From an uncultured Lactobacillus sp. (GTDB lineage Bacteria; Bacillota; Bacilli; Lactobacillales; Lactobacillaceae): a DNA stretch of 64,000 bases. The stretch spans positions 62,001 through 126,000 of the forward strand of contig NZ_CARBVX010000001.1 of NCBI RefSeq assembly GCF_948948975.1, given 5' to 3'. The position numbers and the translations under genes are program-made. The notes beneath the pieces were generated by a model. That model was not told the DNA's origin. It ran no database searches and saw only the letters and a program-made list of their open reading frames with translations. Each line of letters opens with the position of its first letter. The stretch's first letter is position 1. Below are positions 55,837-64,000 of the stretch, piece after piece.

Positions 55837-56072
55837 CTTATTTTCCTTTCCAACAAAAAAGCTCCGTCCCAAAAGGGACGAAGCTTCGCGGTACCACCCT
55901 AGTTTGAACTAGCACAAATAAAGTGCGTGTTCACACTCTTTTCGAATAACGGTGAAATACCGGAATTGATTAGATTCTGCTCCTAAGATGAAATTCATGC
56001 TTCTAACTTAAGTTTCTTTCACCAGTGAAACTCTCTCTAAAAAGCTATCCACACTACTAATCTTAATCATCG
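55837..56072 (-). promoter_or_regulatory. T-box riboswitch (tRNA-Phe) controlling pheST
   Basis: The T-box core AGGGTGGTACCGCG lies at 55887-55900 on the minus strand. Upstream is a leader of about 170 nt with a stem I region in which a UUC (Phe) codon is the likely specifier (complement of 55990-55992, in GAATTTCATC). Uncharged tRNA-Phe would stabilise the antiterminator. The predicted -10 box TATAAT is at 56079-56084. Confidence 0.93.
55853..55884 (-). terminator. T-box terminator
   Basis: CTTCGTCCC and GGGACGGAG arms with a TTTT loop, followed by a run of T on the minus strand; alternative to the antiterminator. Confidence 0.9.
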
Positions 56073-56124
56073 CATTTAATTATAATAGTATCTTAAAACT
56101 TTTTACCTAACTTTGCAATTACCT

Positions 56125-56481
56125 TTAAGCCCATTTATCAGCCCAATTATGGACTTGCTCAAAAACGGGTTGTAAATCGGCACCCTTTTGAGTCAAGGTA
56201 TAGCTGATAATTCCACTCTTTTTGTCTACAGTACGGTTAACAATTCCGTCTTTTTCTAGTTCTTTTAGTCGTTCAACTAAAACACGATCAGAGCATTTAC
56301 TAATGCAACGTGCTAAATCCTTAAAACGCATTGCATTAGTATCACACAAAGAGCTAATAATTAAGCCGTTCCATTTTTTACCAATAATTCCAAAAGCATC
56401 AATAAAATGCGAACACAGTGAATAATCTTCTGGATCCGGACAGTCAGTCATTTTAGTTTTGCTTTCAATTTCTTGGGACAT
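56125..56481 (-). CDS. HxlR-family winged-helix transcriptional regulator
   Basis: The protein has 118 residues. HxlR features are the N-terminal C-x-L-C-like CPDPEDYSLCSHFIDAFGIIG-type start, the recognition helix region MRFKDLARCISKCSDRVLVERLKELEKDGIV and the wing IISYTLTQKG. Several cysteines (14, 23, 46, 59, 63) leave room for redox or electrophile sensing as in other HxlR/YodB members. AGGAGG stands six bases before the ATG. The target is unknown; no divergent partner gene shares the promoter. Confidence 0.9.
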   Translation of the reverse strand: MSQEIESKTKMTDCPDPEDYSLCSHFIDAFGIIGKKWNGLIISSLCDTNAMRFKDLARCISKCSDRVLVERLKELEKDGIVNRTVDKKSGIISYTLTQKGADLQPVFEQVHNWADKWA

Positions 56482-56530
56482 CTGTATTCCTCCTAAAAAA
56501 TCAAAATAATTTTAAATCATCTATACTAAG

Positions 56531-56559
56531 ATTATAGTGATTACACTTACTAAAAACAA
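56531..56559 (-). promoter_or_regulatory. Promoter of the HxlR gene
   Basis: -35 TTGTTT (56554-56559) and -10 TATAAT (56531-56536), 17-nt spacer. Confidence 0.6.
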
Positions 56560-56568
56560 GCTGCAAGC

Positions 56569-57330
56569 TTATGAAAAATGATAAATCATAATACCCGCTG
56601 CTACTGCCGCGTTTAGTGACTCTGCCTTTCCCTTTATCGGGATATAGATCTTTTTATCAGCTGTTTCAATTACCTCTTTACTTGCCCCATGAGCCTCATT
56701 TCCAATTACGAGCGCTAATTGAGGAACTGGAGCACAATTATTCAAGGACTTAGCGGTTTTATCAAGAATACTTACATAGACTGGAAGGCCGTTTTCCTTA
56801 AAACTACTAATAGCTTCTAAAATCGGATTTTGGATAATTTGAATATGGAACTGGCTCCCCTGCATACTACGCTGAACTTTTGGATTATATAAATCTACAC
56901 TTTCTTCAGATAATACTACACCATCAAAACCGGCTGCATCGGCTGTACGAATAATCGTTCCAACATTCCCTGGATCAGTTAAATTATCTAAAACAACCCA
57001 TTTTCCATATTCAAAACTAAATGATTTTGGTTGATTAATTGGTAGCACCATAAAGATATCTTGACTATTCTTAGTGCTACTTAAATGCTGAGCAATTGCA
57101 TCAGTAATCTGGATGACTTTATCATCTTTTAATTTATAACTCGCCTCTAACTTTTCTAAGGCTTCTGCTGTTCCTAAAATATAAAGATAATTTTCATGAC
57201 TCTTTAAAGCTTCTTCAACTAAATGAAAACCTTCAATTAAATAAGTTTGAGTCTTTTTACGATACTTTTTCTGTTCAAGCTTTCTAAGGCTTTTAATTGT
57301 GGGATTATTTACTGAGTTAATTTCTATCAT
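56569..57330 (-). CDS. TrmH/SpoU-family RNA 2'-O-methyltransferase (YsgA-like)
   Basis: The protein has 253 residues: an N-terminal substrate-binding domain (TYLIEGFHLVEEAL) and a SPOUT domain with motif 1 LDNLTDPGNVGTIIRTADA, motif 2 ALVIGNEAHGAS and motif 3 IPIKGKAESLNAAVAAGI. It methylates ribose in 23S rRNA or tRNA; the exact site is not clear. Divergent from the acylphosphatase gene; in B. subtilis ysgA stands beside pheS too. Confidence 0.92.
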   Translation of the reverse strand: MIEINSVNNPTIKSLRKLEQKKYRKKTQTYLIEGFHLVEEALKSHENYLYILGTAEALEKLEASYKLKDDKVIQITDAIAQHLSSTKNSQDIFMVLPINQPKSFSFEYGKWVVLDNLTDPGNVGTIIRTADAAGFDGVVLSEESVDLYNPKVQRSMQGSQFHIQIIQNPILEAISSFKENGLPVYVSILDKTAKSLNNCAPVPQLALVIGNEAHGASKEVIETADKKIYIPIKGKAESLNAAVAAGIMIYHFS

Positions 57331-57427
57331 AAATTTCTACTTCCTTCTACTCTAATATTTTAAATTACCTCGTCCAAAATTAACATGTTAAAATTTAAAT
57401 TAGAATATACAGAAAAGAGTGATACTT

Positions 57428-57703
57428 ATGAAAACAGTCACAATGAGAGTTACAGGCTTAGTACAAGGAGTTGGCTTTAGATGGACAACTCAAATGATTG
57501 CTCAAGAACTAGGAATCACAGGTACTGTTAAAAATAATCCAGATGGATCTGTATCAATTGTAGCTCAAGGGGATGAACTCCCATTAGAGCATTTTATCAA
57601 AAAAATCAAAGCATCTCCTTCAGTTGCTGCCCATGTTGATCATGTAGATTTAAAGACAATTCCCAATACAGAAAAATTTACTCGCTTTAGTGTGGTTTAT
57701 TGA
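57428..57703 (+). CDS. Acylphosphatase
   Basis: A 91-residue enzyme that hydrolyses acyl phosphates. The phosphate loop reads GLVQGVGFRWTT with the catalytic arginine, and the asparagine is in TGTVKNNPDGSV. I start at the ATG at 57428. A yidC paralogue follows on the same strand, an order conserved in lactobacilli. Confidence 0.95.
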   Translation: MKTVTMRVTGLVQGVGFRWTTQMIAQELGITGTVKNNPDGSVSIVAQGDELPLEHFIKKIKASPSVAAHVDHVDLKTIPNTEKFTRFSVVY

Positions 57704-57766
57704 TACTTTAACAAATAACTAGTAAACTTTATTGCAGTAACAATAAAGTAGGAAAGGTTATAGTTA

Positions 57767-58750
57767 ATGAAATCAAAAACTAAATATTTTAGTCTATTTG
57801 CCATGATAACTGTGCTAGCACTTACCTTAACCGGATGTGCTAACAATGGTCAAAGCATCTATCAAGCACCCACTAGTGGGCCCTATGCTTGGGTCTTTAG
57901 TCTATTTGGCAAACCAATTCAAAACATCATGTTAGCTGTTGAGAATCAAATTGGTGGATCAAATGGAGCCGGCTGGGCAATTATTATCATCACTTTTGTT
58001 GTTCAGCTCATTGTTATGCCTCTTCGACTAGCATCCCAACGTAAAATGACTACCCAACAAGAGAAAACTCAAAAGCTCCAACCTCAAATGAAATTGATCC
58101 AAGAAGCACTTAAGAAGCCTGGCCTAACACAACCACAACAAATGCAAATTAGCCAACTTCAAATGCGCGTTTATAAGGAAAATAATATGTCAATGATGGG
58201 CGGAATGGGATGCTTACCATTACTTATTCAGCTTCCAATCATGATGGGAATTTATCAAGCTGTAGCTTATTCTAAAGAATTAGGTGCTTCAAGTTTCTTT
58301 GGTATTTCTCTTGGACAACGATCCATTATCTTAACAATTATTGCTACATTGCTGTATGTAGTTCAAGGTTATCTTTCAATGGTTGGAATACCTGAAGAAC
58401 AAAAGAAAGCAATGCAAATGACTTTAATTCTAAGTCCAGCTATGACTTTCTTTATTAGTATTTCTGCTCCAGGCGCCCTAGCACTTTACTTCTTAGTCGG
58501 TGGACTTATTGCTATCTTGCAACAATTAATTACTACTTTTATTATTATGCCAAAAGTAAAAAGAGATGTTGCAGCTGAATTAAATGAACGTCCACTTAAA
58601 GTAGTTGTTACTCAAGATACCATTGATAACATTCTTAACACTACTTCTTCATCAACTTCCACTCCTGAGACAAATAAAGATCTTCATCAAGATTTACGTG
58701 CACGTAATGCGGGTAAACAAAAGCGCCCAAATGATTCAGACAAAAATTAA
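57767..58750 (+). CDS. yidC: Membrane protein insertase YidC (OxaA lipoprotein form)
   Basis: The protein has 327 residues. It starts with a lipoprotein signal (lipobox LTGC, cysteine at 24), followed by five membrane helices of the YidC/Oxa1 fold and a charged tail. The arginine in the first core helix is seen in VMPLRLASQRKMT. The AcyP neighbour marks it as the YidC2/YqjG-type copy; a second yidC near rnpA is expected elsewhere in the chromosome. A bidirectional terminator follows. Confidence 0.94.
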   Translation: MKSKTKYFSLFAMITVLALTLTGCANNGQSIYQAPTSGPYAWVFSLFGKPIQNIMLAVENQIGGSNGAGWAIIIITFVVQLIVMPLRLASQRKMTTQQEKTQKLQPQMKLIQEALKKPGLTQPQQMQISQLQMRVYKENNMSMMGGMGCLPLLIQLPIMMGIYQAVAYSKELGASSFFGISLGQRSIILTIIATLLYVVQGYLSMVGIPEEQKKAMQMTLILSPAMTFFISISAPGALALYFLVGGLIAILQQLITTFIIMPKVKRDVAAELNERPLKVVVTQDTIDNILNTTSSSTSTPETNKDLHQDLRARNAGKQKRPNDSDKN

Positions 58751-58757
58751 TAAACAT

Positions 58758-58795
58758 AAAAAATAGGAAATCCATTACGGATTTCCTATTTTTTA
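58758..58795. terminator. Bidirectional terminator between yidC and arlS
   Basis: AAAAAATAGGAAATCC and GGATTTCCTATTTTTT arms around a 5-nt loop. Confidence 0.9.
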
Positions 58796-60331
58796 TTTAT
58801 CTGACTTAGATTTTAATAATGGAAATTCAATCATGAACTTACTGCCTGAGCCAAGTGTTGAACTAACACTGATTTTTCCATGATAACTTTCAACTAGTTT
58901 CCGAGCGATAGCTAAGCCTAATCCATTTCCACCTTTTTCACGGGTTCTAGCCTTATCTACACGATAAAAACGATTAAAAATTTTATCCTGTTCATCAGGA
59001 GCAATACCTTCACCAAAATCTTGAACTGAAATCTTAACTTTATCTTTTTCAGTAGCAGCAGCCACCAAAATTTCTTTTCGATCAGTAGAATATTTAATAG
59101 CATTATCAATCAAAATGATTAAAATTTGCTCGAAATGATTACGATAAATCTTAACTATCGTATCAGGTTTTAGGTCTGCATCATCATAAGTAATGGTAAA
59201 GTCTTGATGAATCATTCTCATGTCATTCACAGTTCTGTTTAGTACTTCATTGACATCAGTTGTTTTATCAGGATATTGCAAATCAACTTGTTCCGCCCGA
59301 GTCAGATTCAGCATTTCTTGAATCAAATGTTTCATTCTCTTGCTTTCTTGAAGAGAAGCCTGAATTGATTCTTCCAGTACTTGAGGATCATCTTTTCCCC
59401 AACGCTCTAATAAGTTTAAGTGTCCTTCAATTACAGCTACGGGAGTTCTCAATTCATGAGAAACATCTCCTACAAACTGTTTTTGCTGCTGCATATAGGC
59501 TTGCATTCTATCGAGCATCTTATTAAAAGATGTCGCTAGTTCTCCTAATTCATCATTTCTATGAAGATCGGGTACTCGCCTTTTATCAGTGGGGTCTTTA
59601 TTAATATCATGAGAAATTTGAGACATTTTCTTAATTGGTTGGACAACACTATTAACTATCAAGTAAGACAAACCAATAAAAATCACAATAGCAATAACTG
59701 ATAGACCAATCATCCAGTTTCGAATAGATTTCAATACTTGATTTTGTTGATCCATGGAATTATCCACAATCAAATATCCAGTTAATCGATGTGTCCTCTC
59801 AGAAAAAATCTTCTGATATACTTTCATATGAATTTTCCCGCGACTCGTCACAACTTTTAGCACATGATTTTCAGTCTTACTAAATTGTGGCATCCCTTCA
59901 TCGGGAACATTTCCATTACTAAAAACAACATCTCCGGCAGGATTATAAATTGTAATACTGGTATCACGATTAGATAAAGTAGCTAATACGTCATCATTAA
60001 AAATATTACCACGATCATTAGAAGTAAGTGGTGTTTGTCCTTCTAAAATACGACTTGTATTCGGAGAAAGCTTAGGTACAACATTTGAAATTTGTAAACT
60101 TGTTGGAATTTCAACTAGTCTTCTTTGAAATGTAGTTGTTACACTCTCTGTCAAATTTCTTTCCTGTGAGATAATTTGTTGCTCAACTAACGAATAAATT
60201 GCAATTGAAAATATAACAAAAGAGACCGTAATTGTCGCTGCAACTAAACTTACCCACTTAAAAGTTAGTGAGGACTTTAGGGTCTCTTTCTTAGATTTAT
60301 TTTGTTTCTTCACGTGCTTCATCATTTTCAT
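58793..60331 (-). CDS. arlS: Sensor histidine kinase, ArlS/CovS type
   Basis: The protein has 512 residues: membrane helices at about 25-48 and 205-228, an extracytoplasmic sensor between them, a HAMP domain (about 229-285), the DHp helix with phospho-accepting H292 in DVSHELRTP, and the HATPase domain with DNAIKYS, GEGIAPDEQDKIF and GGNGLGLAI. The HxNLLERWGKDDPQVLEES stretch is typical of ArlS. It overlaps the response regulator by 35 nt. The stimulus is unknown. Confidence 0.93.
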   Translation of the reverse strand: MKMMKHVKKQNKSKKETLKSSLTFKWVSLVAATITVSFVIFSIAIYSLVEQQIISQERNLTESVTTTFQRRLVEIPTSLQISNVVPKLSPNTSRILEGQTPLTSNDRGNIFNDDVLATLSNRDTSITIYNPAGDVVFSNGNVPDEGMPQFSKTENHVLKVVTSRGKIHMKVYQKIFSERTHRLTGYLIVDNSMDQQNQVLKSIRNWMIGLSVIAIVIFIGLSYLIVNSVVQPIKKMSQISHDINKDPTDKRRVPDLHRNDELGELATSFNKMLDRMQAYMQQQKQFVGDVSHELRTPVAVIEGHLNLLERWGKDDPQVLEESIQASLQESKRMKHLIQEMLNLTRAEQVDLQYPDKTTDVNEVLNRTVNDMRMIHQDFTITYDDADLKPDTIVKIYRNHFEQILIILIDNAIKYSTDRKEILVAAATEKDKVKISVQDFGEGIAPDEQDKIFNRFYRVDKARTREKGGNGLGLAIARKLVESYHGKISVSSTLGSGSKFMIEFPLLKSKSDK

Positions 60332-61025
60332 CAGTTCTTACCATATAACCGGTACCACGAACAGTCTTGATGTATGATGGACGGCCCGGTACATCAATCT
60401 TATTACGTAAATAACGCACATAGACTTCAACAACATTCGTTTCAATCTTAGATTCAGGTCCCCAAATTTTGTTTAAAAGTTGCTCTCTTGTAACCACATT
60501 ATTCTTATTTTCAATTAATGTCATTAACAAGTTGTATTCACGTTTAGTTAGATCAACTGTACTATCTCCGCGGTGAACAATTCGATTAGCTGTTTCAATA
60601 GTTAAATCATTGAAGTGAACTACCTTTTGAACTCCCATCGTATCGCCCATAGCTCTCTTTTCAATTTGTACTCTTCTTAAAACAGCACGTAAACGAGCTA
60701 ATAATTCTTCGATTGCAAAAGGTTTAACGATATAATCATCAGCACCATGGTCTAAACCTGAGACACGGTCAATTACTGAATCTCTTGCAGTCATCATAAT
60801 GATTGGAGTTGTTTTTTCTTGGCGCACACGACGAGCAATTTCCAATCCATTAAGATCTGGCAACATTAAATCTAACAAAATTGCGTCAAAATCTTCATTT
60901 AAAGCTAAATCCAATCCTTTCCGACCGTTTCCTTCAACTTGAGTTTCATATTTTTCATGTCTTAATTCTAGTTCTACAAAACGGGCAAGATTTTTTTCAT
61001 CTTCAATAATCAGAATTTTACTCAT
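60297..61025 (-). CDS. arlR: OmpR-family response regulator, ArlR/CovR type
   Basis: The protein has 242 residues from the ATG at 61023-61025 (MSKILIIEDE), with a GTGGAG site. The receiver domain has the phosphorylated aspartate at D52 (LLDLMLPDL) and K in IVKPF; the C-terminal winged helix ends VRYLRNKIDVPGRPSYIKTVRGTGYM-like. A longer in-frame start four codons upstream would place its own site wrongly. It overlaps arlS, so the pair is co-translated. Confidence 0.95.
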   Translation of the reverse strand: MSKILIIEDEKNLARFVELELRHEKYETQVEGNGRKGLDLALNEDFDAILLDLMLPDLNGLEIARRVRQEKTTPIIMMTARDSVIDRVSGLDHGADDYIVKPFAIEELLARLRAVLRRVQIEKRAMGDTMGVQKVVHFNDLTIETANRIVHRGDSTVDLTKREYNLLMTLIENKNNVVTREQLLNKIWGPESKIETNVVEVYVRYLRNKIDVPGRPSYIKTVRGTGYMVRTDENDEAREETK

Positions 61026-61095
61026 TATTTTCTCCACTACTATTCAATCTGGTTAAAAATTTTATTAATAAATTAATATTAAATTTAAAGATACA

Positions 61096-61656
61096 TTAAT
61101 GCAAGGGTTTATTACTTGTTTTTTCATCTTTAAATAAATCCTTAAGCTTAGCAAAAGCAGGATTTTCCTTATTAGATTGCTGTTCTTGATAAGCTTCTTG
61201 AGAAATAACCTTCCAGCCTTCTCCTTCAGGAAAGTCTCCTTCGGCCTCTTCTTCAGGGGTCAAGATCACCGATGGTAAGCTTAAAAGTAAGTTATCTTCT
61301 ACAGCCTTTTGAAGATCAATTGTATCATCCTTAACAGTTACAATTGTATCTTCTTCATCAAGCTGTTCTTGAGTTGGTTCAACTTCACTATAGTTCTCAG
61401 TAAAGTTGAATTTTTGATGCATTTTTACTGGCTTTAAGCTACGAGTTGAAGGTACTACAACATCTGCTTCGACAGTAAAATTACCAGTAACAAAAGGTTC
61501 ATCATAGAAGAAGTCACCGGTAACATGAACATTCTTTGCATCTGCCAGTAATTCTTTACTTCTATCAAAAAATTCTTTACTTAACTCAACGTTCTCATCA
61601 ACATGAGTTAATGGATTACGACTATTTTTAATTTGCGAATATGAAAACTTTAACAT
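61096..61656 (-). CDS. YceD/DUF177 family protein
   Basis: The protein has 186 residues and the DUF177 fold (VTGDFFYDEPFVTGNFTVEADVVVPSTRSL-like, here in short parts) but few cysteines. In many bacteria it precedes rpmF and is linked to 23S rRNA accumulation. Here it follows tmcAL by a one-base overlap and no rpmF gene is visible before arlR, which is the normal arrangement in some lactobacilli. Acidic C-terminal half. Confidence 0.82.
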   Translation of the reverse strand: MLKFSYSQIKNSRNPLTHVDENVELSKEFFDRSKELLADAKNVHVTGDFFYDEPFVTGNFTVEADVVVPSTRSLKPVKMHQKFNFTENYSEVEPTQEQLDEEDTIVTVKDDTIDLQKAVEDNLLLSLPSVILTPEEEAEGDFPEGEGWKVISQEAYQEQQSNKENPAFAKLKDLFKDEKTSNKPLH

Positions 61657-62813
61657 TATTTTACCTCGATTGGTTTACGACCAAAATTTTGATCTTCACC
61701 CATAATTTGTTCAAAAAGCCGATCCACTTTCACTTGTAAACCTAAGGTTCCCCTTGCAGCATTTTTCTTATCAACTTTTGAAATAATCGGTACTTGAACA
61801 TCTTTTCTAATTTTCTTAAGATAATTTCTTCCTCGACTACTGTAACCTAACAGTAAAGTTGAAACATCTTGATAAGAATCCTTTATTTCGTTCTCAGTGA
61901 CATTTAAAAGCGTGTAAAGACATAATCTTCTTAAACGAGCATAAGTATATCGCTTAGACTTAATTTGCCGTAAAAATGAAGTAAAATCTTCTGCCGTATG
62001 GATTTCTTCCTTCATTTTATACTCTAGTCCTTCACTCATTTGATAAATTGACTGCAGTTCTTCTAAACTTGCACTTTCAATTCGATACTTCAAAAAGTTA
62101 AATAAAAGATTCCAGTTCGGATAAACTTTTTGACTTTCTAAACTTACCAATTCTCCTTTAGGAAGATATCTTTTTAATTCAGATAAGTCATTAGGATGAT
62201 GCAAGCAATAATTTCTAATAGCCGTAGCTGAGGAAACTATTTTATCTTGTAAAAGGGGATCATCATGTCCACTTCCTACTCTTGTTATAGGATGTAAATG
62301 AAGTGGATTTTTTAATTGTTCACTTGCAACTGCATAAGCAACGGCTAACATCATGTTAGGTTGATTTACCTCATGCCCCACTTCTCTAGCAACCATTTCA
62401 TTATATTGAGTAGCATAAGTTTGAGTGTAGTCTCGAAAGTCCATCCGATTCTTTGGAATTTGATTTATTTTTTGACCTAAATAAGAAAAATTTAGATTTG
62501 AATCCTCTACTCCAAAAAATAATTCTGACACTCCCAAATCACTCAACATTTTAATACTACCATTAGCAAAAATATCAGCTGGCTGCACAGCAAAAGAAAA
62601 TGGTAGTTCGAATACTAAATCAGCTCCAGAAGCTAAAGCTGCTTTTGCTCTTTGCCACTTATCCATAATCGCCATTTGTCCACGTTGAACATAATTACCT
62701 GACATTACAACAATTATTGGATCATTTTTAGCTGCCAAGCGGGCTTGATTCATTAAAAACTCATGGCCGCTATGAAAAGGATTATATTCGGCTACAATGC
62801 CAATTACACTCAT
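61656..62813 (-). CDS. tmcAL: tRNA(Met) cytidine acetate ligase TmcAL
   Basis: TmcAL acetylates the wobble cytidine of elongator tRNA-Met using acetate and ATP. The protein has 385 residues. The nucleotidyltransferase motif H14-S-G-H17 in [13 protein letters not shown] is intact, and the family pieces [19 protein letters not shown] and [14 protein letters not shown] follow. It is the YlbM protein of Bacillus. Sits between rsfS and yceD. Confidence 0.92.
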   Translation of the reverse strand: MSVIGIVAEYNPFHSGHEFLMNQARLAAKNDPIIVVMSGNYVQRGQMAIMDKWQRAKAALASGADLVFELPFSFAVQPADIFANGSIKMLSDLGVSELFFGVEDSNLNFSYLGQKINQIPKNRMDFRDYTQTYATQYNEMVAREVGHEVNQPNMMLAVAYAVASEQLKNPLHLHPITRVGSGHDDPLLQDKIVSSATAIRNYCLHHPNDLSELKRYLPKGELVSLESQKVYPNWNLLFNFLKYRIESASLEELQSIYQMSEGLEYKMKEEIHTAEDFTSFLRQIKSKRYTYARLRRLCLYTLLNVTENEIKDSYQDVSTLLLGYSSRGRNYLKKIRKDVQVPIISKVDKKNAARGTLGLQVKVDRLFEQIMGEDQNFGRKPIEVK

Positions 62814-62823
62814 ACTCTTACCT

Positions 62824-63171
62824 TTAGTCTAAGTTTAATTCTAGTTTCTTACCATTGCTCCAAAGCTTTTCTAAGCCATAAAAGTCTCGTGCATCTTCAG
62901 TAAATACATTTACAACTACATCTCCCATATCTACCAAGAGCCAGTTAGAATCACGAGTTCCTTCAATACGGTAGTCTTCTTTTCCATGTTCATGAATTTT
63001 ATCAATAATACTGTTAACAATGGCATGAAGTTGACGGTTTGAGCCAGCTGTTGTTACAACATAGTAATCAGCTAAAATACTAATTCCTTGCATATCATAT
63101 GCTTCAGTATCTTCACCATGTCTTTCATCGATTGCTTCTACAGTTAAATCTAATAATTTTTTACTATCCAA
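62824..63171 (-). CDS. rsfS: Ribosome silencing factor RsfS
   Basis: RsfS binds L14 of the 50S subunit and blocks subunit joining in starvation. The protein has 115 residues from a TTG start (63169-63171), with AAAGGA nine bases upstream; this choice fits homologues that begin [21 protein letters not shown]. The motif [17 protein letters not shown] and the [18 protein letters not shown] core are intact. Part of the nadD-yqeK-rsfS-tmcAL cluster. Confidence 0.93.
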   Translation of the reverse strand: MDSKKLLDLTVEAIDERHGEDTEAYDMQGISILADYYVVTTAGSNRQLHAIVNSIIDKIHEHGKEDYRIEGTRDSNWLLVDMGDVVVNVFTEDARDFYGLEKLWSNGKKLELNLD

Positions 63172-63193
63172 TTTTATTTTTCCTTTCAAAATT

Positions 63194-63790
63194 CTAACCC
63201 TTTACTGCCCATTTATTGTAAGCAGCAAATGTCTTAGGATAAATCTTTTTTCTATTAGTTATTAAAAAATCAAGTGTGTGGGCTAATTCAAAGCCTACCC
63301 CATCATCTAAGTTAGCAAAGGCTACTTTTCTTGCTTCTTCTACTCCAGGAAAGTCACGACCTGGCTCAATAAAATCTGCTACAAAGACAATTTTATCTAG
63401 TGTGGTCATTTCTACATCAGCAGTAGTATGACGCTTAATAGCAGTTAAAATTTCTGGATCAGTTATCTTTAATTCTTTTTCAATAAAATATGATCCCACA
63501 ATTCCATGCCAAATAGCTCGATTATAATTAAGTAAATCTGGATCAAAATGCTGCTTCTTAATCACTTCAATAAATCGTGCAGGAGCGACTTGCTTTGCAT
63601 AATCATGGATAAATCCTGCTAAAGCAGCCTTATCAGGATCATAATTATTAAGTTCAGCTAACTTACGACTAGTTTCACTTACACCAATACAATGCTTAAA
63701 TCTCTTTTCATCCATGTTGCTTTTTTCTTTAGCAACAATTTCCTCAGAAGTTAACGGGGAATATGTTTTAACAAAATTAATTTCAGTCAC
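63194..63790 (-). CDS. yqeK: HD-domain nucleotide hydrolase YqeK (Ap4A hydrolase type)
   Basis: The protein has 198 residues from the GTG at 63788-63790, which has GAGG eight bases upstream and overlaps the nadD stop. The HD domain is seen in H-C-I-G-V-S, then AGFIHDYAK and AIWHGIVGSYF, with the metal ligands. YqeK proteins cleave diadenosine tetraphosphate symmetrically. The nadD-yqeK-rsfS order is conserved in Firmicutes. Confidence 0.92.
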   Translation of the reverse strand: MTEINFVKTYSPLTSEEIVAKEKSNMDEKRFKHCIGVSETSRKLAELNNYDPDKAALAGFIHDYAKQVAPARFIEVIKKQHFDPDLLNYNRAIWHGIVGSYFIEKELKITDPEILTAIKRHTTADVEMTTLDKIVFVADFIEPGRDFPGVEEARKVAFANLDDGVGFELAHTLDFLITNRKKIYPKTFAAYNKWAVKG

Positions 63791-64000
63791 GATACAAGCC
63801 TCTTGATTCAATATATAAGCGTACACTTTCCGGTACTAAATACCGAATAGAATTACCTGTAGCTATATTTTGACGAATTAAGGAAGATGAAATATCTAGA
63901 TTTGGTGCATCAACCCAAATCATTGGAAACTTGGGGTTTTGCGGATAATTTGGTCTCCTAACGCCAACTAAGGTAGATAAAAGTGCTATAGTTTCTGGTT
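63783..64000 (-). CDS. nadD: Nicotinate-nucleotide adenylyltransferase, C-terminal part (cut by window edge)
   Basis: The last 72 codons are inside the window. They read ...LDISSSLIRQNIATGNSIRY and LVPESVRLYIESRGLYRD, the conserved C-terminal signature of NadD, which makes nicotinic acid adenine dinucleotide in NAD synthesis. Its TGA stop overlaps the GTG of yqeK by a few bases. The start is outside the window. Confidence 0.93.
   Translation of the reverse strand, partial: PETIALLSTLVGVRRPNYPQNPKFPMIWVDAPNLDISSSLIRQNIATGNSIRYLVPESVRLYIESRGLYRD

Noticed and set aside
55837..55872. Longer in-frame start for pheS (12 more codons)
   Set aside because: It would begin in the T-box terminator; the ATG at 55834-55836 has a proper ribosome-binding site and fits PheS homologues.
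1..64000. Mobile elements, prophage or CRISPR
   Set aside because: I found no transposase, integrase, terminal repeats or regularly spaced repeats. Gene order matches core Firmicute synteny throughout.

Overview
The window is about 64 kb of AT-rich, densely coding Firmicute chromosome. It is most consistent with a host-associated Lactobacillus of the L. gasseri / L. johnsonii group. That placement is an inference from the gene set (oleate hydratase, DUF3042, DUF1149, YfhO, mevalonate pathway, ArlRS-type two-component system) and from local gene order; no 16S gene is present. I see no IS element, prophage, CRISPR array, tRNA or rRNA gene. This is core genome, and most genes lie on the minus strand.

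Layout. (1) 1-11.4 kb: start of rny, recA with an SOS box, pgsA, a RodZ-like protein, ymfI-ymfH-ymfF, ftsK, a DUF1149 gene, trmL, an AI-2E permease and a PTS IIA-Gut-like protein. (2) 11.5-15.7 kb: a lactonase and a DUF2075 ATPase on the plus strand, then an oleate hydratase whose last ~16 codons are displaced into another frame. (3) 15.8-21.6 kb: the Bacillus yjbD-yjbO type block: RluA-family pseudouridine synthase, NAD kinase, RelQ, CYTH protein, SpxH/YjbH, CoiA, MecA and SpxA, which together concern alarmone, Spx proteolysis and competence functions. (4) 21.8-26.9 kb: ptsHI, a small ORF, and clpE behind a perfect CIRCE operator. (5) 26.9-33.4 kb: prfC, a CBS/CorC protein, small unknown genes, NtdP-like phosphatase, recX and an RlmCD-like methyltransferase. 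(6) 33.4-37.2 kb: an upper mevalonate operon (thiolase, HMG-CoA reductase, HMG-CoA synthase), followed by a self-contained promoter-to-terminator unit with paired ends that I call as a structured small RNA. (7) 37.3-45.7 kb: hydrolase, HAD phosphatase, MFS permease, glnA with palindromic operators, miaA, DUF3042, rhodanese-like, YqgQ, rhomboid, 5-formyl-THF cyclo-ligase and rpmG. (8) 45.8-56.1 kb: class B PBP, YfhO, greA, mltG, and pheST behind a T-box. (9) 56.1-64 kb: HxlR regulator, SPOUT methyltransferase, acylphosphatase, YidC, ArlS/ArlR, YceD, TmcAL, RsfS, YqeK and the 3' part of nadD.

Most worth a second look: the ~230-nt RNA candidate at 33387-33616; the C-terminal frameshift of oleate hydratase; operator-like palindromes lying exactly in the promoter spacers of glnA, ptsH and oleate hydratase; terminator-shaped hairpins inside the first codons of ymfF and the RluA-family gene; and several family members that lack their usual catalytic or metal-binding residues (rhodanese, IIA-Gut, RlmCD, SpxH). 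No wholly new multi-gene system is evident.
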